A stretch of DNA of 43,984 nucleotides. Source: Microcaldota archaeon. Lineage in GTDB: Archaea > Micrarchaeota > Micrarchaeia > Micrarchaeales > Micrarchaeaceae. The notes beneath the pieces were generated by a model that made no database searches, had not been told where the DNA came from, and saw only the letters and a list, made by a program, of their open reading frames with translations. Made by a program: the position numbers and the translations under genes. Below are positions 1 through 9,158 of this stretch, in pieces. Position 1 is the stretch's first letter, and every line of letters begins with the position of its first letter. The DNA lies in contig JAKBRJ010000005.1 of assembly GCA_021834785.1 (NCBI GenBank), positions 1 through 43,984 of the forward strand, read 5' to 3'.

Positions 1-11
1 TTTTCAAGGCT

Positions 12-791
12 TTATGCGCAATGGTACTCTTTTAGTATGGCAAGCATATTTTTATTGCCTGCGAAACGGGCTGAGGCTATCGATGCCATCATCTCGATAG
101 TAAATGTTTTTGAACATATTATAAGCCTATTTCCCGAGTGCATCGGACTACCAGTGATGCACACTTTGAAATATTTTGACAGAATGTTAACATAAGCGTC
201 TAGCATGCGGATGCCCTTGGCATTTAGTATGTAATTTATTGCCATTATGCCGTCATCTTTCAGTGCCGCATGGGCGTCTGCTATAAACCGTTCGCCAAAG
301 AACACATCTGGAATATTGTCGTTGACATACGCATCCAAAAGTATTATGCTGTATTTCGATCTTGAGGATTGAACATATGACTCGCCATTGTCTTTTATAA
401 GCATGAAATCGATCGCTTTACCTATGAACGCCTCTGACGCTTTTATTATTTCGCTATCATTTTCCACCACATCTATGCTTATTTCCTTTCCATAGATGCT
501 CCTCAATTGGAATGGCGTAGTCCCGCCGCCCAGGCCTATCAAAAGTATGTGTGGATCCCAGTATAACGAAGGAAGGGGCAGCATATAATCCCAATATCCT
601 CCAGTATATATCGAACCAGAAACCACCCTAGAGAATGTGATGCCGTTGAACATGAGTATCCTTTCATTGCGCTTCTGCAGTATCCTTATTGTAGATGTAG
701 ATGATGCTCCATTAGAGTATACTACCTTCCCAAAAAAGAAATCTTTTACCTTACCTGCAATGCCCCTTAACGACATGCTACCACGGAACAT
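12..791 (-). CDS. Spermidine-synthase-like SAM-dependent methyltransferase fold protein
   Basis: A 259-residue class I SAM-binding protein. A glycine-rich motif I (LLIGLGGGTTPFQL) is followed by an acidic end of strand 2 (DVVENDSEI), then IILLDAYVND and a FFGERFIADAHAAL segment. This order matches the spermidine synthase family, in which an aminopropyl group moves from decarboxylated SAM to a polyamine. The N-terminal beta-hairpin region seems short, so the substrate is uncertain. It is the last gene of the leftward exo5-like, alaS, carS operon. The first ATG lies inside the end of carS, a 14-base overlap. A second ATG at 776 falls one base after the carS stop and is an equally likely start. 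The fold is fairly sure; the exact reaction is not. Confidence 0.7.
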   Translation of the reverse strand: MFRGSMSLRGIAGKVKDFFFGKVVYSNGASSTSTIRILQKRNERILMFNGITFSRVVSGSIYTGGYWDYMLPLPSLYWDPHILLIGLGGGTTPFQLRSIYGKEISIDVVENDSEIIKASEAFIGKAIDFMLIKDNGESYVQSSRSKYSIILLDAYVNDNIPDVFFGERFIADAHAALKDDGIMAINYILNAKGIRMLDAYVNILSKYFKVCITGSPMHSGNRLIICSKTFTIEMMASIASARFAGNKNMLAILKEYHCA

Positions 792-1296
792 CCTTGAGTT
801 TCAGCTTGTGGGCACCTCTATTTGTAAGTACATGAAGAAAGCCAGTAAGCAGCACAAGAAATACGAGCCCGTATGCATCTGGAAGGTGACCCAAAGGTAA
901 TGCAAAAAGCAGAGCAAAAACAAAGAAGCCGTATTGGTCCAGTATAGGTATGCTTGCACCTGATTTTACCGACATCCTGCGCTTTATGAAGCTCCCGAAA
1001 AGATCGCCTATGTTAGCGCCAATTGTAAGCAATACGGCTACCGCAAGCATATAATGTAGGAAAGGGTATTCAATTATGCCGACTATCAGTCCTGCGGCGA
1101 TACTTGACGCCGTGCCCTTTATTGTCTTGTGGTTGCCGAAAATCCTCTTCCCTAAGAACATCTTTCCTAAATCCAAAGGCTTGCCTCCGCCAAACAGCAC
1201 GGGTGCGCCGTTTGCCGCATATGCTGGGAATATGTATATTATGGGAAATATTACTATCGAATATATCAAGTACATTAAATTTGGAAGCATGCTCAT
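778..1296 (-). CDS. carS: CDP-archaeol synthase (CarS, DUF46 family)
   Basis: Membrane enzyme of 172 residues that joins CTP to unsaturated archaetidic acid to give CDP-archaeol, the activated precursor of archaeal phospholipids. The family signatures are visible: ANGAPVLFGGGKPLD (about residues 28-42), GKRIFGNHKTIKG (49-61), and later GANIGDLFGSFIKRR and SIPILDQYGF. Four to five hydrophobic segments fit the known topology, and the length is normal. It lies 46 bases after alaS in the same direction and overlaps the methyltransferase-like gene, so all are probably co-transcribed. Confidence 0.93.
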   Translation of the reverse strand: MSMLPNLMYLIYSIVIFPIIYIFPAYAANGAPVLFGGGKPLDLGKMFLGKRIFGNHKTIKGTASSIAAGLIVGIIEYPFLHYMLAVAVLLTIGANIGDLFGSFIKRRMSVKSGASIPILDQYGFFVFALLFALPLGHLPDAYGLVFLVLLTGFLHVLTNRGAHKLKLKDVPW

Positions 1297-1342
1297 CCCT
1301 TGCGCTCGGTGGCAAATTTTATCGTCTCTGCTCCCACATGCA

Positions 1343-4015
1343 TCATCTCGTTATCTTGCCTTCTGCAAACTTCTTTGTGCCTCCACCCTTGAAGATTCCA
1401 CCTTTGATTATGCTGCCAATCTTTTCCTTTACATAATTCAGCGCATCTATGCCTGAATCTTCGCCTGATATGCATACTACGTCCATTTGCATGTTGTATA
1501 GGAGCACAACAGAGGATCTGTTCGCTTCCGTTATCGATGTTGCAATTCCCCTCAATTGCCTTTTATCATAATCCAGCTGCTCTATTATGGTGTTGCCCTT
1601 TGCGGCAAGCACCTCTGCTTTGGATGAGATGCTCTTTTCGCTGAATTTTTCCAGCTCCTTTTTGTACCTCTTTGACTCTTCCATTACCGCCATCAGGCTC
1701 TCTACCGATTTGGCCTGGTCTACCCCAAGTATTGATGACATCCTCTCGAGCTTGGACTGCTGCGCTTTTATGTAGTCAAATGCGGCTGGGCCGGCTACGA
1801 ATTCAATCCTGTTTATCCCATCGTGAATCTTTGACGCACCCGTAATCTTTATCATGCCTATGCTTGATTCCCTGTTCATAAGGTGCAATCCGCCGCACGC
1901 TTCCGCATCTATAAGATTGCCTTTTATGTCGTGTATCTCGACTATGCGCAGCTGGCTTGCCGGAACCCCGTGGCCCTGATAGATGGAGAATCCAAATTCT
2001 GATTCCGCAAGACTCCTAGGCATCTCTTTCATCTCAACTTTTATCCCGTTGAATATGTATGAATTGGCTTTGTCTTCTATCGCGCGGACTTGTTCTTCGT
2101 TTAGCCGCTCATAGTGTGCAACGTCGATGTGCGCTTTTGAAGCGCTCTTCTTTGCGCCCTCCTGCCATGCGTGCTGCCCCAGAATCTCCCTTGCTGCTGC
2201 GCTCACGAGATGCGTAGCAGTATGGTGTGCCATTAAGCGCTGCCTCCTCTGGACGTCTATGCTGCAATGCACCTCTGTGCCTGCCTTTATGTGTTTGCCT
2301 TTTTCCAGCACATGCACTATTACACCTTCGATGCTTTTGACATCTTCGACTTTGGCATCATCTATCGTGCCATGATCGGCTTCCTGGCCCCCGCTCTCGG
2401 CATAGAACGGTGTCTGCGATAGCACTACAAGGTTGTTCTTCGATGCTATGACTTTTGCATACGCTTCTTCAACGAAATTGTAGAACAGCTTCCTTGTTTT
2501 TGGAAGTCCATCAGTCTCTATGTCAAGTATTTCGGCATGCTTGCGTTTTTCTACGAAATCGCTCTTTAGGATTTTTGAATAGAAGTCTTCAGGCAGATGG
2601 ATATCTACGCCTTTTTGCGCAGCCATTGAGGATATCATCTCAGGCGATATGCCATTGCTTTCGTACATTACCTTCATCCTCTCAGAGGTTATTGCTTCAC
2701 CTTTGTCTATTATTGAACTTACAGTCTTCATCGCTGACCTCTTTGTGTCATCGTACCTGCGCTTTTCTACTTCTATGATTCGCGTGATCTCGTCTATGCT
2801 CTCCTCAAGGCCAAAATAGAGGCCTGCAAGGTCTTTCGCATGCATCTCGAAAAGCTTGACTAGGTCTATGTCGATGCCATAGGTGCTTATAAAATCGAAC
2901 ATCCTCCTTAGCAGTACGCGCAGGTTGTAGCCACCGCCTACGTTGCTCGGAAGCGCCCCGTCGTTTATGGCAAAGAGCAATGTCCTTGAGTGATCAGCCA
3001 TGGCGTATATCGCTTGCGTAGGTTTTATGATGTCAAAATATTCCTTCTTTGTTATGCCTGCTTTTTTTATTATCGCAAGCTCCAATTCCGCAGGATTTGA
3101 AACCTCGGTTGCATCAATCGAGCTGAACATGGACGACGCCTTTGCATAAAGCTTGCGGTCGGGTTTTATCCCTGCGCTTTTGAAAGCATACTTCAATTCG
3201 TTTCCGAATGCCGCATCGTATGCGGTCTGCGAACCGGACTTAAACCACATGAGTCGTTCGAAGCCCCATCCGACATCCACCACCTTGCTCTTCAGCTCAG
3301 ATCTCTTGCCGTTGTTGTATTCGAACTGCGTGAACACGCTATTGACAAGCTCCAATCCATTCGAGAAGCTCTCTAGGCATGGTCCAAATTCGGAGAAATC
3401 ACCCATCGCCCATACATCTTCTATATAGGTCAAATCCTTCTTCTTGACTCCAACTATTTTCGTCAGCAGATTGTAATTCAGCTCTATCGTCCTGTCGCGC
3501 CAGTATCCTTCTTTAGGATAGTTGAATGCAAGCTGACCTGCCATCATGAACGAGGTCATATGCCTTCCGGTAACGCCGACGTTCGGTATGTCGTTGAAGC
3601 GCAGGCATATCTGCGGAACTATGATGGGGTTCGCATTGTATTCGAAGCTCATCTTCCCGTTTTCTATGCGCTGGAAATCCTGTATGCTCGCTATAGTAAA
3701 ATACAGATCCTGGCGCCACCTGCTCACTACCGGATATTTAGGTATTTCCGTGTGCCCTTCCTTCTTGAAGAAATCTGAAAACCTTTTCCAAAATTCAACA
3801 TACTTGATGCTTTCGCTTGGCTTGTCCTTTATGAAAGAATATGGTTCGTGCTCTGAATCTCCGCACAGCTCCCGTTTGGAGTCCGACGTCCAGAAATGCT
3901 TGCCGCATGCGCTGCACTGCTTGCGGATGAATCCCTCATCCTCGAAAAGCTTGACTGAATAATATTCACCGCTTTTGGCAGAAAATTCCTTTCTCAATTC
4001 TTCCTTGCTCAACAT
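1343..4015 (-). CDS. alaS: Alanyl-tRNA synthetase, archaeal type
   Basis: An 890-residue class II synthetase that charges tRNA-Ala with alanine. The archaeal N-terminal extension has a zinc-type cysteine pair (CSACGKHFW) followed by the catalytic core. The editing domain shows the metal-binding HHTATH motif and the CGGLHL motif, both needed to clear Ser- and Gly-tRNA-Ala. The C-terminal coiled-coil/DHHA1-like region contains a GGGTKKFAEG end. Full length for archaeal AlaRS. It starts 9 bases after the Exo5-like gene stop, so the two are co-transcribed. Confidence 0.97.
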   Translation of the reverse strand: MLSKEELRKEFSAKSGEYYSVKLFEDEGFIRKQCSACGKHFWTSDSKRELCGDSEHEPYSFIKDKPSESIKYVEFWKRFSDFFKKEGHTEIPKYPVVSRWRQDLYFTIASIQDFQRIENGKMSFEYNANPIIVPQICLRFNDIPNVGVTGRHMTSFMMAGQLAFNYPKEGYWRDRTIELNYNLLTKIVGVKKKDLTYIEDVWAMGDFSEFGPCLESFSNGLELVNSVFTQFEYNNGKRSELKSKVVDVGWGFERLMWFKSGSQTAYDAAFGNELKYAFKSAGIKPDRKLYAKASSMFSSIDATEVSNPAELELAIIKKAGITKKEYFDIIKPTQAIYAMADHSRTLLFAINDGALPSNVGGGYNLRVLLRRMFDFISTYGIDIDLVKLFEMHAKDLAGLYFGLEESIDEITRIIEVEKRRYDDTKRSAMKTVSSIIDKGEAITSERMKVMYESNGISPEMISSMAAQKGVDIHLPEDFYSKILKSDFVEKRKHAEILDIETDGLPKTRKLFYNFVEEAYAKVIASKNNLVVLSQTPFYAESGGQEADHGTIDDAKVEDVKSIEGVIVHVLEKGKHIKAGTEVHCSIDVQRRQRLMAHHTATHLVSAAAREILGQHAWQEGAKKSASKAHIDVAHYERLNEEQVRAIEDKANSYIFNGIKVEMKEMPRSLAESEFGFSIYQGHGVPASQLRIVEIHDIKGNLIDAEACGGLHLMNRESSIGMIKITGASKIHDGINRIEFVAGPAAFDYIKAQQSKLERMSSILGVDQAKSVESLMAVMEESKRYKKELEKFSEKSISSKAEVLAAKGNTIIEQLDYDKRQLRGIATSITEANRSSVVLLYNMQMDVVCISGEDSGIDALNYVKEKIGSIIKGGIFKGGGTKKFAEGKITR

Positions 4016-4024
4016 GCGAACACC

Positions 4025-4891
4025 TTATAATTTCGTTTGGGGCCACCATTTTTTGCATTCCTTGCCGAAAAATACGCAGTAATTGCACTTCCATTTCTCT
4101 TCGAAAGGCACAGGAAGCGCGTCCCTGTCCCCATTCCAGTATTTCATGGAAAATGCAAGCATCTGGTCGATCTCTTCTTGCGAATATTCAAATTTATAAA
4201 GTTTTATCTCCTTTCCGGTGAACTGATTTATGTACCTTATGCACATGGTGTTGCTGAGTTTATTTATCCCGGAAAATTCGTTGAAGAATTCTTTTGCAAC
4301 TGCATCCAGGGACTGAAGCCCTGATTCTATGCCTAGCGCGTCAAGCTGCCTTTTAAATTCGTCGGTCATGGCAAGCCGATTTATGCCGTATATCCTGCTG
4401 AAATTCTGGTATGTGTAGAGCTTGTCCTTTATGTCGCCTACAAGCTTGTGGTATAGCAGGACTTGCACCTTGTGGGAGAGCATCTGTGGTTCTGAAGGCA
4501 GATTGTCATTGGCTTTTGTCTTGTCTTCATATATGGTGACCATGCCGTCCTTTGCGCTTAATTCATCTATCTTGCCGACAATCTTATAGCCGTTCACCGA
4601 CCCGTATACCTGTATCTCGCGCGCCCTTCCATTGTTCGGGAGCTGCTTCAGCGCCATATAACTTGTATACAGAGATTTGTATACCGAATCAGAGTAGCTT
4701 TTTGGTTGAAGCAATATAGGTACATTGACCTCCTGCTCCATCACTTCGTGCATCATCCTGCCCTTCCTTATCTCTGCGGTTATCTTAGGGCCTTTTGTAT
4801 AGTTAAGCTCCATCTGTCTCTCGCACCAGTATTGTGCGGCTACGTCGGTCGCCCTTATACTGGTTTTATGCAATCTCTCCAATGCGTTCAA
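4025..4891 (-). CDS. PD-(D/E)XK nuclease with Fe-S cysteines, Exo5/Cas4-like
   Basis: 288-residue RecB-family nuclease. H49, D109 and the E122-x-K124 pair form the PD-(D/E)XK active site. C23 together with C269, C272 and C279 form the four-cysteine set that holds a 4Fe-4S cluster in Cas4, AddB and exonuclease V proteins. The length and the far-apart cysteines fit the single-strand DNA exonuclease Exo5 or stand-alone Cas4. No cas1, cas2 or repeat array is seen nearby, so a repair or recombination role is more likely than CRISPR adaptation. It is the first gene of the operon with alaS and carS. Confidence 0.8.
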   Translation of the reverse strand: MNALERLHKTSIRATDVAAQYWCERQMELNYTKGPKITAEIRKGRMMHEVMEQEVNVPILLQPKSYSDSVYKSLYTSYMALKQLPNNGRAREIQVYGSVNGYKIVGKIDELSAKDGMVTIYEDKTKANDNLPSEPQMLSHKVQVLLYHKLVGDIKDKLYTYQNFSRIYGINRLAMTDEFKRQLDALGIESGLQSLDAVAKEFFNEFSGINKLSNTMCIRYINQFTGKEIKLYKFEYSQEEIDQMLAFSMKYWNGDRDALPVPFEEKWKCNYCVFFGKECKKWWPQTKL

Positions 4892-5056
4892 TAATATCAG
4901 CCCGCCTACTTGTCTTCACAGCAAATGCTCAGCGATCATCTCAGTCATCACAGATACTTTTTTCATGCAATATCTATTAATCCTTTCCATTGCTGCACTT
5001 GACGCAGAGCATGCCCATGCAGAAAGGCTTAAAAACATAGAAACCGCTATACTCTT

Positions 5057-5587
5057 ATGACAGGAATGCAGGTCTTCGGTGACAACAATAATCCATTGCA
5101 GGGAACGGCAGATGCCAACACGGACAAGCCACAAGGAGACATTGGGATTGCAGGACCTTTGGCTTTTTGGATAATAATGCTACTGGCGGGGCTTGCGCTT
5201 CTCATCCTTTTTCCAAATGGCATTGCATACGCAGCAGGGAGCACGAGCCTTATGCTGTATAATATAGGCTCGTACATAATCTACATGCCAGGCGCGATAA
5301 TATTCCCATTGATCGTTGCATTGTGGATAGGCATGCGCACAGGCGTAAATACGCAGAGCATAAAGAAGGCTATAGACGTTGGCGTTATAAATGCAGTTTA
5401 TACGAGTGTGATATATGCTATAAGCATATTCATAATATACCTGATAGCGATATATTCATCGGTGGAATTGCTTAAGGCCCTTCCGACCGACACATTTGTA
5501 GTATACCTTGTAATTGTACCTGTGGCCACATTGCTCATACTGACGCCATTGATAGGGCTGCTTAGGAGGGCTAGGAGCCAGGCTTAG
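5057..5587 (+). CDS. Four-helix membrane protein of unknown function
   Basis: I do not recognise this 176-residue protein. A polar, Asn/Gln/Asp-rich N-terminus of about 30 residues is followed by four hydrophobic helices at roughly 33-59, 64-93, 113-135 and 146-169, and it ends in a basic tail (RRARSQA). The positive tail suggests a cytoplasmic C-terminus. It stands alone between two leftward operons. A T/A-rich box (cttaaaaa, about 5030) lies about 25 bases before the ATG, consistent with a short or absent leader. Confidence 0.7.
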   Translation: MTGMQVFGDNNNPLQGTADANTDKPQGDIGIAGPLAFWIIMLLAGLALLILFPNGIAYAAGSTSLMLYNIGSYIIYMPGAIIFPLIVALWIGMRTGVNTQSIKKAIDVGVINAVYTSVIYAISIFIIYLIAIYSSVELLKALPTDTFVVYLVIVPVATLLILTPLIGLLRRARSQA

Positions 5588-5618
5588 GTATAGGAAGCGA
5601 AATGCATTGCAAAAGTTC

Positions 5619-6794
5619 CTATTTAGGTTTTATTGCGCTGACTATTTTTATTATGTCGTTGCTCTGCAGTACATAGTCCTTGGCCAGCCGCCTCTTGGTT
5701 ATCGCGTCTACCGCGTACAGCATATTCTTTGCTATGTCCGTATGTATCATCCTCGCCAGGTCCATCGCAGTTGATCCTTTTTTTATCAGTATAGCATCGG
5801 GCAGTATGTTTCCGAAGTGGTCCGTATATTTGTTTTCATCTTCTACAGGATATACCACTATGTTGCCGAGCATGCTGAATGCCGCGTAATCTACCGCTTC
5901 CTGCACATTGGTGCCTTTCGAAGAGATGAAAGACCCCATGTAGGACAAGGCGGATTTTTGCTGCGCATCTATAGCCCCATCCAATATCCTGAAGCTCCTT
6001 GCACCAGGAGAATAGGTTATAATGCCCTTTTGCGCTGCTTTCCTCAGCGCCAATTCGACAGCTGCAGAGGTAGGGATTATTTTGCCGGTGTATTTTTTAC
6101 CCAGCGCTTCGAGGTTCTTGTCAGCGTTAGGCGCGTCGCTCTTGTTTGCCACAACCAGCAAAGGCTTTGCTTTTTCTATTATGGCCGACGAAAATGCTGT
6201 TATTTCTGCGTCGCGCCAATTTATTCTGGTTTTTGGGAGGGAAAGCATGCCTATCACATCTTCAACAATCGACATGTCCACGTGTATGCCGTTGAATATG
6301 TCTGCCAGCACAGCCATGCTGTCTTCGCACTTATACATCGCAGGCATGTGCTTCTTCAATATCCCAAAAAGCCATTTTGCCATCTCGCGCTTTACCATCG
6401 CAATGTCTTCGCTAGGATCGCAATCCTCGCATGGATTACCTGACTTATCCGTCTTCCCGCTTATGTCTACGACTACAAGCAAGGCATCTGCCGCAACTGC
6501 ATCGTTGAGGAACTGGTTGCCCATGCCCTTCCCCGAACTTGCATCGTCAACCAGCCCAGCAACATCTACAACATTTATCGGTATGTGCCTTATCCCGTCT
6601 GTGCACGTTGAATTCCTTGGATTGCATTTAATGCCTATGCGCTTCTCTGCACACTCCATATTGGCGTATGCGACACCCAGATTAGGGTCTATTGTTGTGA
6701 ATGGATAGTTGGCTATGCCTACCTCGTTCATAGTCATGGCTGAGAAAAGCGTGCTCTTGCCTTTGTTCGGCGCACCTATCAGACCTATAAGCAT
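5619..6794 (-). CDS. Obg/YchF-family GTPase with C-terminal TGS domain
   Basis: 391-residue P-loop GTPase. G1 is GAPNKGKST (residues 7-15), G3 is DVAGL and G4 is NKSD, which predicts GTP rather than the ATP preference of YchF proteins that carry NxxE at G4. A helical insertion separates the G domain parts. The last 75 residues form a TGS domain, an RNA- or ribosome-binding module found in Obg, Drg and YchF. This architecture matches the archaeal group related to yeast Ygr210, thought to act on ribosomes. Its ATG lies 4 bases after the stop of the upstream permease gene, so they share a transcript. Confidence 0.88.
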   Translation of the reverse strand: MLIGLIGAPNKGKSTLFSAMTMNEVGIANYPFTTIDPNLGVAYANMECAEKRIGIKCNPRNSTCTDGIRHIPINVVDVAGLVDDASSGKGMGNQFLNDAVAADALLVVVDISGKTDKSGNPCEDCDPSEDIAMVKREMAKWLFGILKKHMPAMYKCEDSMAVLADIFNGIHVDMSIVEDVIGMLSLPKTRINWRDAEITAFSSAIIEKAKPLLVVANKSDAPNADKNLEALGKKYTGKIIPTSAAVELALRKAAQKGIITYSPGARSFRILDGAIDAQQKSALSYMGSFISSKGTNVQEAVDYAAFSMLGNIVVYPVEDENKYTDHFGNILPDAILIKKGSTAMDLARMIHTDIAKNMLYAVDAITKRRLAKDYVLQSNDIIKIVSAIKPK

Positions 6795-6798
6795 TTTG

Positions 6799-8118
6799 TC
6801 ACTTGAAAAGCCTTATTCTTATAATTTTTTTGCCCCTGAGCTCCCTAAGGAAATAGTATATTATCATAAGAGACATTATTATTCCTGTGCCTATCACGAG
6901 CGCCTCCTTTGGCATGCCTATGAGGAATGCAAGGATTGCAACTATCGCAATTACGGGCAGGGCGGGATAGAACGGTATATGCATGGCCTCTTTTTTTATC
7001 CTCTTGAAATGTATCACTGCAAAGCTGCCCATAAGATATGAGAATAGAAGCCCGAAGTTGCTTATTGCCGCAATTACGTATATGTTACCTGAAAATAGCA
7101 TCACCACGCCGATTATCGAGGATATAATTACGCCGTTCACAGCTACATCCTTTTTCTTATCGTATTTGCGGAATATCTTTGGAAGGAGCTTGTTGTCGCT
7201 TATCTGGTAAAGTATTCTTGATGAGCTCAATATCATAGCTAGGGTTGCAGAGGTAGTCGCTATCAGTGCGCCTATGTCGACTACAATGAATAAGAGCACC
7301 GGTGCGTGCGCAAACTTTAGGGCGAATGATAACGGATCTGCTGATATTGTATATGCGCTGGCAGGGGCAAGAAACATGAGTGCCAATGCTACAAATACGT
7401 ATACTATTATGCTTATAATAACAGCAGATATTATGGCTTTTGACGCACCCTTCGCCTTGCCTTCCACGCTAGATGTTATTGTAGATATAGATTGGAATCC
7501 GGAATATGCGAAGAATATTGCCACGCTTGCGGCAAATATTGCAGCTATGCTTGATTGATCTTTTAGGATTGAGAAATGTCCTGACACAGAGTAGTGCCCT
7601 AATGTCACTATACCCAACGCAAAGGCTATGAATATGCCCAGTATAGAGAGCTTTAGCATGACGAGCCAGAAATCTGCTTTCGCGGCTTTCTTGACCCCAA
7701 TTATATTCACAAGGGTGAGCACGAATATGAGCATTATGGCAAACAATATCGAAAACTGCGACAGCGGAAGGCCGAGCATGCTCGCCATGTATGACCCGAA
7801 TCCAAGCGCTATCGCCGATATCGCAGTGGCGAAACTGAAGTATGCGAGTATGCCGGTTATGAATCCTAGCTCGCTGCCGAATGCTTCGTAAACATATGAA
7901 TACGCTGCGCCTTTGGCATTAGGCATTATGAACCCCAATGCACCGAATTCAAATGCTATGAGCAATGCGACTATGCCGACCAAAAGGAAGGCTATCAGCG
8001 CATCTGGTCCGGCGATTGCAATAGCTGTACCGCTAAGCACGAATATACCTGCGCCTATAATGGCGCCAAGACCCACAGCAGTAGCAACCTTTACGCTTAT
8101 GCCTTTGCCTTCAACCAA
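6799..8118 (-). CDS. APC-superfamily amino acid permease
   Basis: Polytopic membrane transporter, about 440 residues with roughly twelve hydrophobic helices. The first helix has the APC signature GLGAIIGAGIFVLSG, which binds the amino acid carboxylate. An open frame continues upstream to an ATG at 8202, but that would run into tRNA-Leu on the other strand and add a non-membrane tail absent from the family. A TTG at 8118, preceded by GGGGA and followed by EGKGISVKVATAVG, gives the usual N-terminus, and an AT-rich promoter-like stretch lies just upstream. The substrate cannot be told from sequence. First gene of the permease-GTPase operon. Confidence 0.88.
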   Translation of the reverse strand: MVEGKGISVKVATAVGLGAIIGAGIFVLSGTAIAIAGPDALIAFLLVGIVALLIAFEFGALGFIMPNAKGAAYSYVYEAFGSELGFITGILAYFSFATAISAIALGFGSYMASMLGLPLSQFSILFAIMLIFVLTLVNIIGVKKAAKADFWLVMLKLSILGIFIAFALGIVTLGHYSVSGHFSILKDQSSIAAIFAASVAIFFAYSGFQSISTITSSVEGKAKGASKAIISAVIISIIVYVFVALALMFLAPASAYTISADPLSFALKFAHAPVLLFIVVDIGALIATTSATLAMILSSSRILYQISDNKLLPKIFRKYDKKKDVAVNGVIISSIIGVVMLFSGNIYVIAAISNFGLLFSYLMGSFAVIHFKRIKKEAMHIPFYPALPVIAIVAILAFLIGMPKEALVIGTGIIMSLMIIYYFLRELRGKKIIRIRLFK

Positions 8119-8189
8119 ACAATCCCCAAGATTATAATAGATAAGATAAGCATTACAATTATAAATCTGATTCGGCAAATAGGATGCAT

Positions 8190-8275
8190 GCAGGGATAGC
8201 AAAGCCTGGCCAAATGCGACAGGTTCAGGGCCTGTTCCCGTAGAGGGTTCGAGAGTTCAAATCTCTCTCCCTGCA
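8190..8275 (+). tRNA. tRNA-Leu (anticodon CAG)
   Basis: All arms fold. The acceptor stem is GCAGGGA with TCCCTGC, and the discriminator is A. The D stem is GCA/TGC. The anticodon stem is ACAGG/CCTGT around loop TTCAGGG, giving anticodon CAG for codon CUG. A long variable arm (CCC/GGG) marks it as a class II tRNA, as required for Leu. The T arm is GAGAG, TTCAAAT, CTCTC. There is no intron and no encoded CCA. Its 3' end marks the left edge of the accessory island. Confidence 0.95.
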
Positions 8276-8286
8276 TTTACGATTTC

Positions 8287-8328
8287 ATGGAATACGAAGA
8301 GGCACTAGAGGAATTCAGGCGAATCTGA
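8287..8328 (+). pseudogene. Truncated reading frame stopped at an IS-like end
   Basis: Thirteen codons open with ATG just after tRNA-Leu (MEYEEALEEFRRI) and end at a TGA that is itself part of the motif CTGACATCCTCCCAC (8325-8339). The peptide looks like the start of a normal helical protein cut off by an insertion. Too short to name, and it could be chance. Confidence 0.25.
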
Positions 8329-8493
8329 CATCCTCCCACGAATAAATTCGTCGTCTCCACTCACGTTTCCAAGCTTTAATAAGAGCAATTCAAGATTTTC
8401 CTTTCTCAAAGCTGCAACATCCATTAATAGGGAGATCAATTTATCTTTCTCCAGTTTTTTCAATTCCTTTCTCAGGTTCTCTCCTTTCATCAT
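8305..8493 (-). CDS. Small helical protein, possibly truncated third gene of the toxin operon
   Basis: 62 residues. The first 45 form a charged amphipathic helix pair (KLEKDKLISLLMDVAALRKEN, then ELLLLKLG), loosely like the start of DUF6155-type proteins. The tail from about residue 46 is encoded by the IS200/IS605-like end motif at 8325-8360, so the original C-terminus may have been replaced. The ATG lies 8 bases after the stop of the RelE-like gene. Function unknown. Confidence 0.5.
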   Translation of the reverse strand: MMKGENLRKELKKLEKDKLISLLMDVAALRKENLELLLLKLGNVSGDDEFIRGRMSDSPEFL

Positions 8494-8501
8494 CTCAGTA
8501 C

Positions 8502-8867
8502 CTACTTTTTCCTGTAGCCTAATATTCTGTCATATCCCTTGTGGTCTATTATGTACAGGATAAAACTCACTATCTCGACTTCATTAGTCCTTATCGTATA
8601 TATCATTCTCCAATAGTGAGTAAGTTCTATTCGGAACAGATTATCAACATCAAGGCCTTTCGGTATCTGTTCTTTTGCTATGCCTTGTCCATACGCCTGA
8701 TTATACTTCAAAATCTCTACTTTCTTGTTTATTGATTTCAGTAATTGTATCTCTTCGGAGTTTGTCCTGCCCTTGCTTCTCTGCTCTTCTACAACTTTGC
8801 ATAGCATTTCATATGCCTCTTTGGCTTGGTCTTTGAGAATAACCCTTATGACTTTTGGAGTCTTCAT
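8502..8867 (-). CDS. RelE/ParE-fold toxin-like protein
   Basis: 121-residue basic protein. The C-terminal half reads LFRIELTHYWRMIYTI, then EVEIVSFILYIIDHKGYDRIL and GYRKK. This is the beta-sheet and closing pattern of archaeal RelE-superfamily proteins, which act as mRNA interferases or gyrase inhibitors in toxin-antitoxin systems. The N-terminal half is helical, as in this group. Its start overlaps the end of the winged-helix gene by four bases (ATGA), the usual translational coupling of antitoxin followed by toxin. Toxicity is inferred from family and layout only. Confidence 0.7.
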   Translation of the reverse strand: MKTPKVIRVILKDQAKEAYEMLCKVVEEQRSKGRTNSEEIQLLKSINKKVEILKYNQAYGQGIAKEQIPKGLDVDNLFRIELTHYWRMIYTIRTNEVEIVSFILYIIDHKGYDRILGYRKK

Positions 8868-9142
8868 AGCTCTAATCCCCCTTTCTTAAGTCTACTCATC
8901 AAATTGCTTGGCGTGTATGTCCACACTACACCTTTTGTAGTTATCAGTACCTTACCACTTTCTTGTAGGTAATTTAGAATTTCAAGAAGAGTTGCGTGCA
9001 TCACTTTTCTCGGTAGCCTCCTTTTCAATTCTGATATTTTGATAACTTCTTTGCTATCTCTTAAAGTTTGTTCCACCATAAGTACAGTGTTCAAAGTAGG
9101 CGAATGTTGAATCTGCATCTGAACTTGGGTTTTTGAAGCCAT
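8864..9142 (-). CDS. Winged-helix protein, probable antitoxin or autoregulator
   Basis: 92 residues from the ATG at 9142; a TTG at 9151 in frame is a weaker start. The sequence from VEQTLRDS through ISELKRRLPRKVMHATLLEIL to YLQESGKVLITTKGVVWTY is a winged helix-turn-helix with the beta-wing at the end. It heads the small operon with the RelE-like gene. Small winged-helix proteins paired with RelE-like genes are common in archaea, and the wing protein is expected to repress the operon. The palindromes at 9159-9186 sit where its operator would be. Confidence 0.72.
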   Translation of the reverse strand: MASKTQVQMQIQHSPTLNTVLMVEQTLRDSKEVIKISELKRRLPRKVMHATLLEILNYLQESGKVLITTKGVVWTYTPSNLMSRLKKGGLEL

Positions 9143-9158
9143 ATTTATCAATAATATT

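Noticed and set aside
4025..4891. Cas4 as a sign of a CRISPR system
   Set aside because: There is no cas1, cas2 or repeat array in the window; the protein fits Exo5-like repair nucleases next to alaS.
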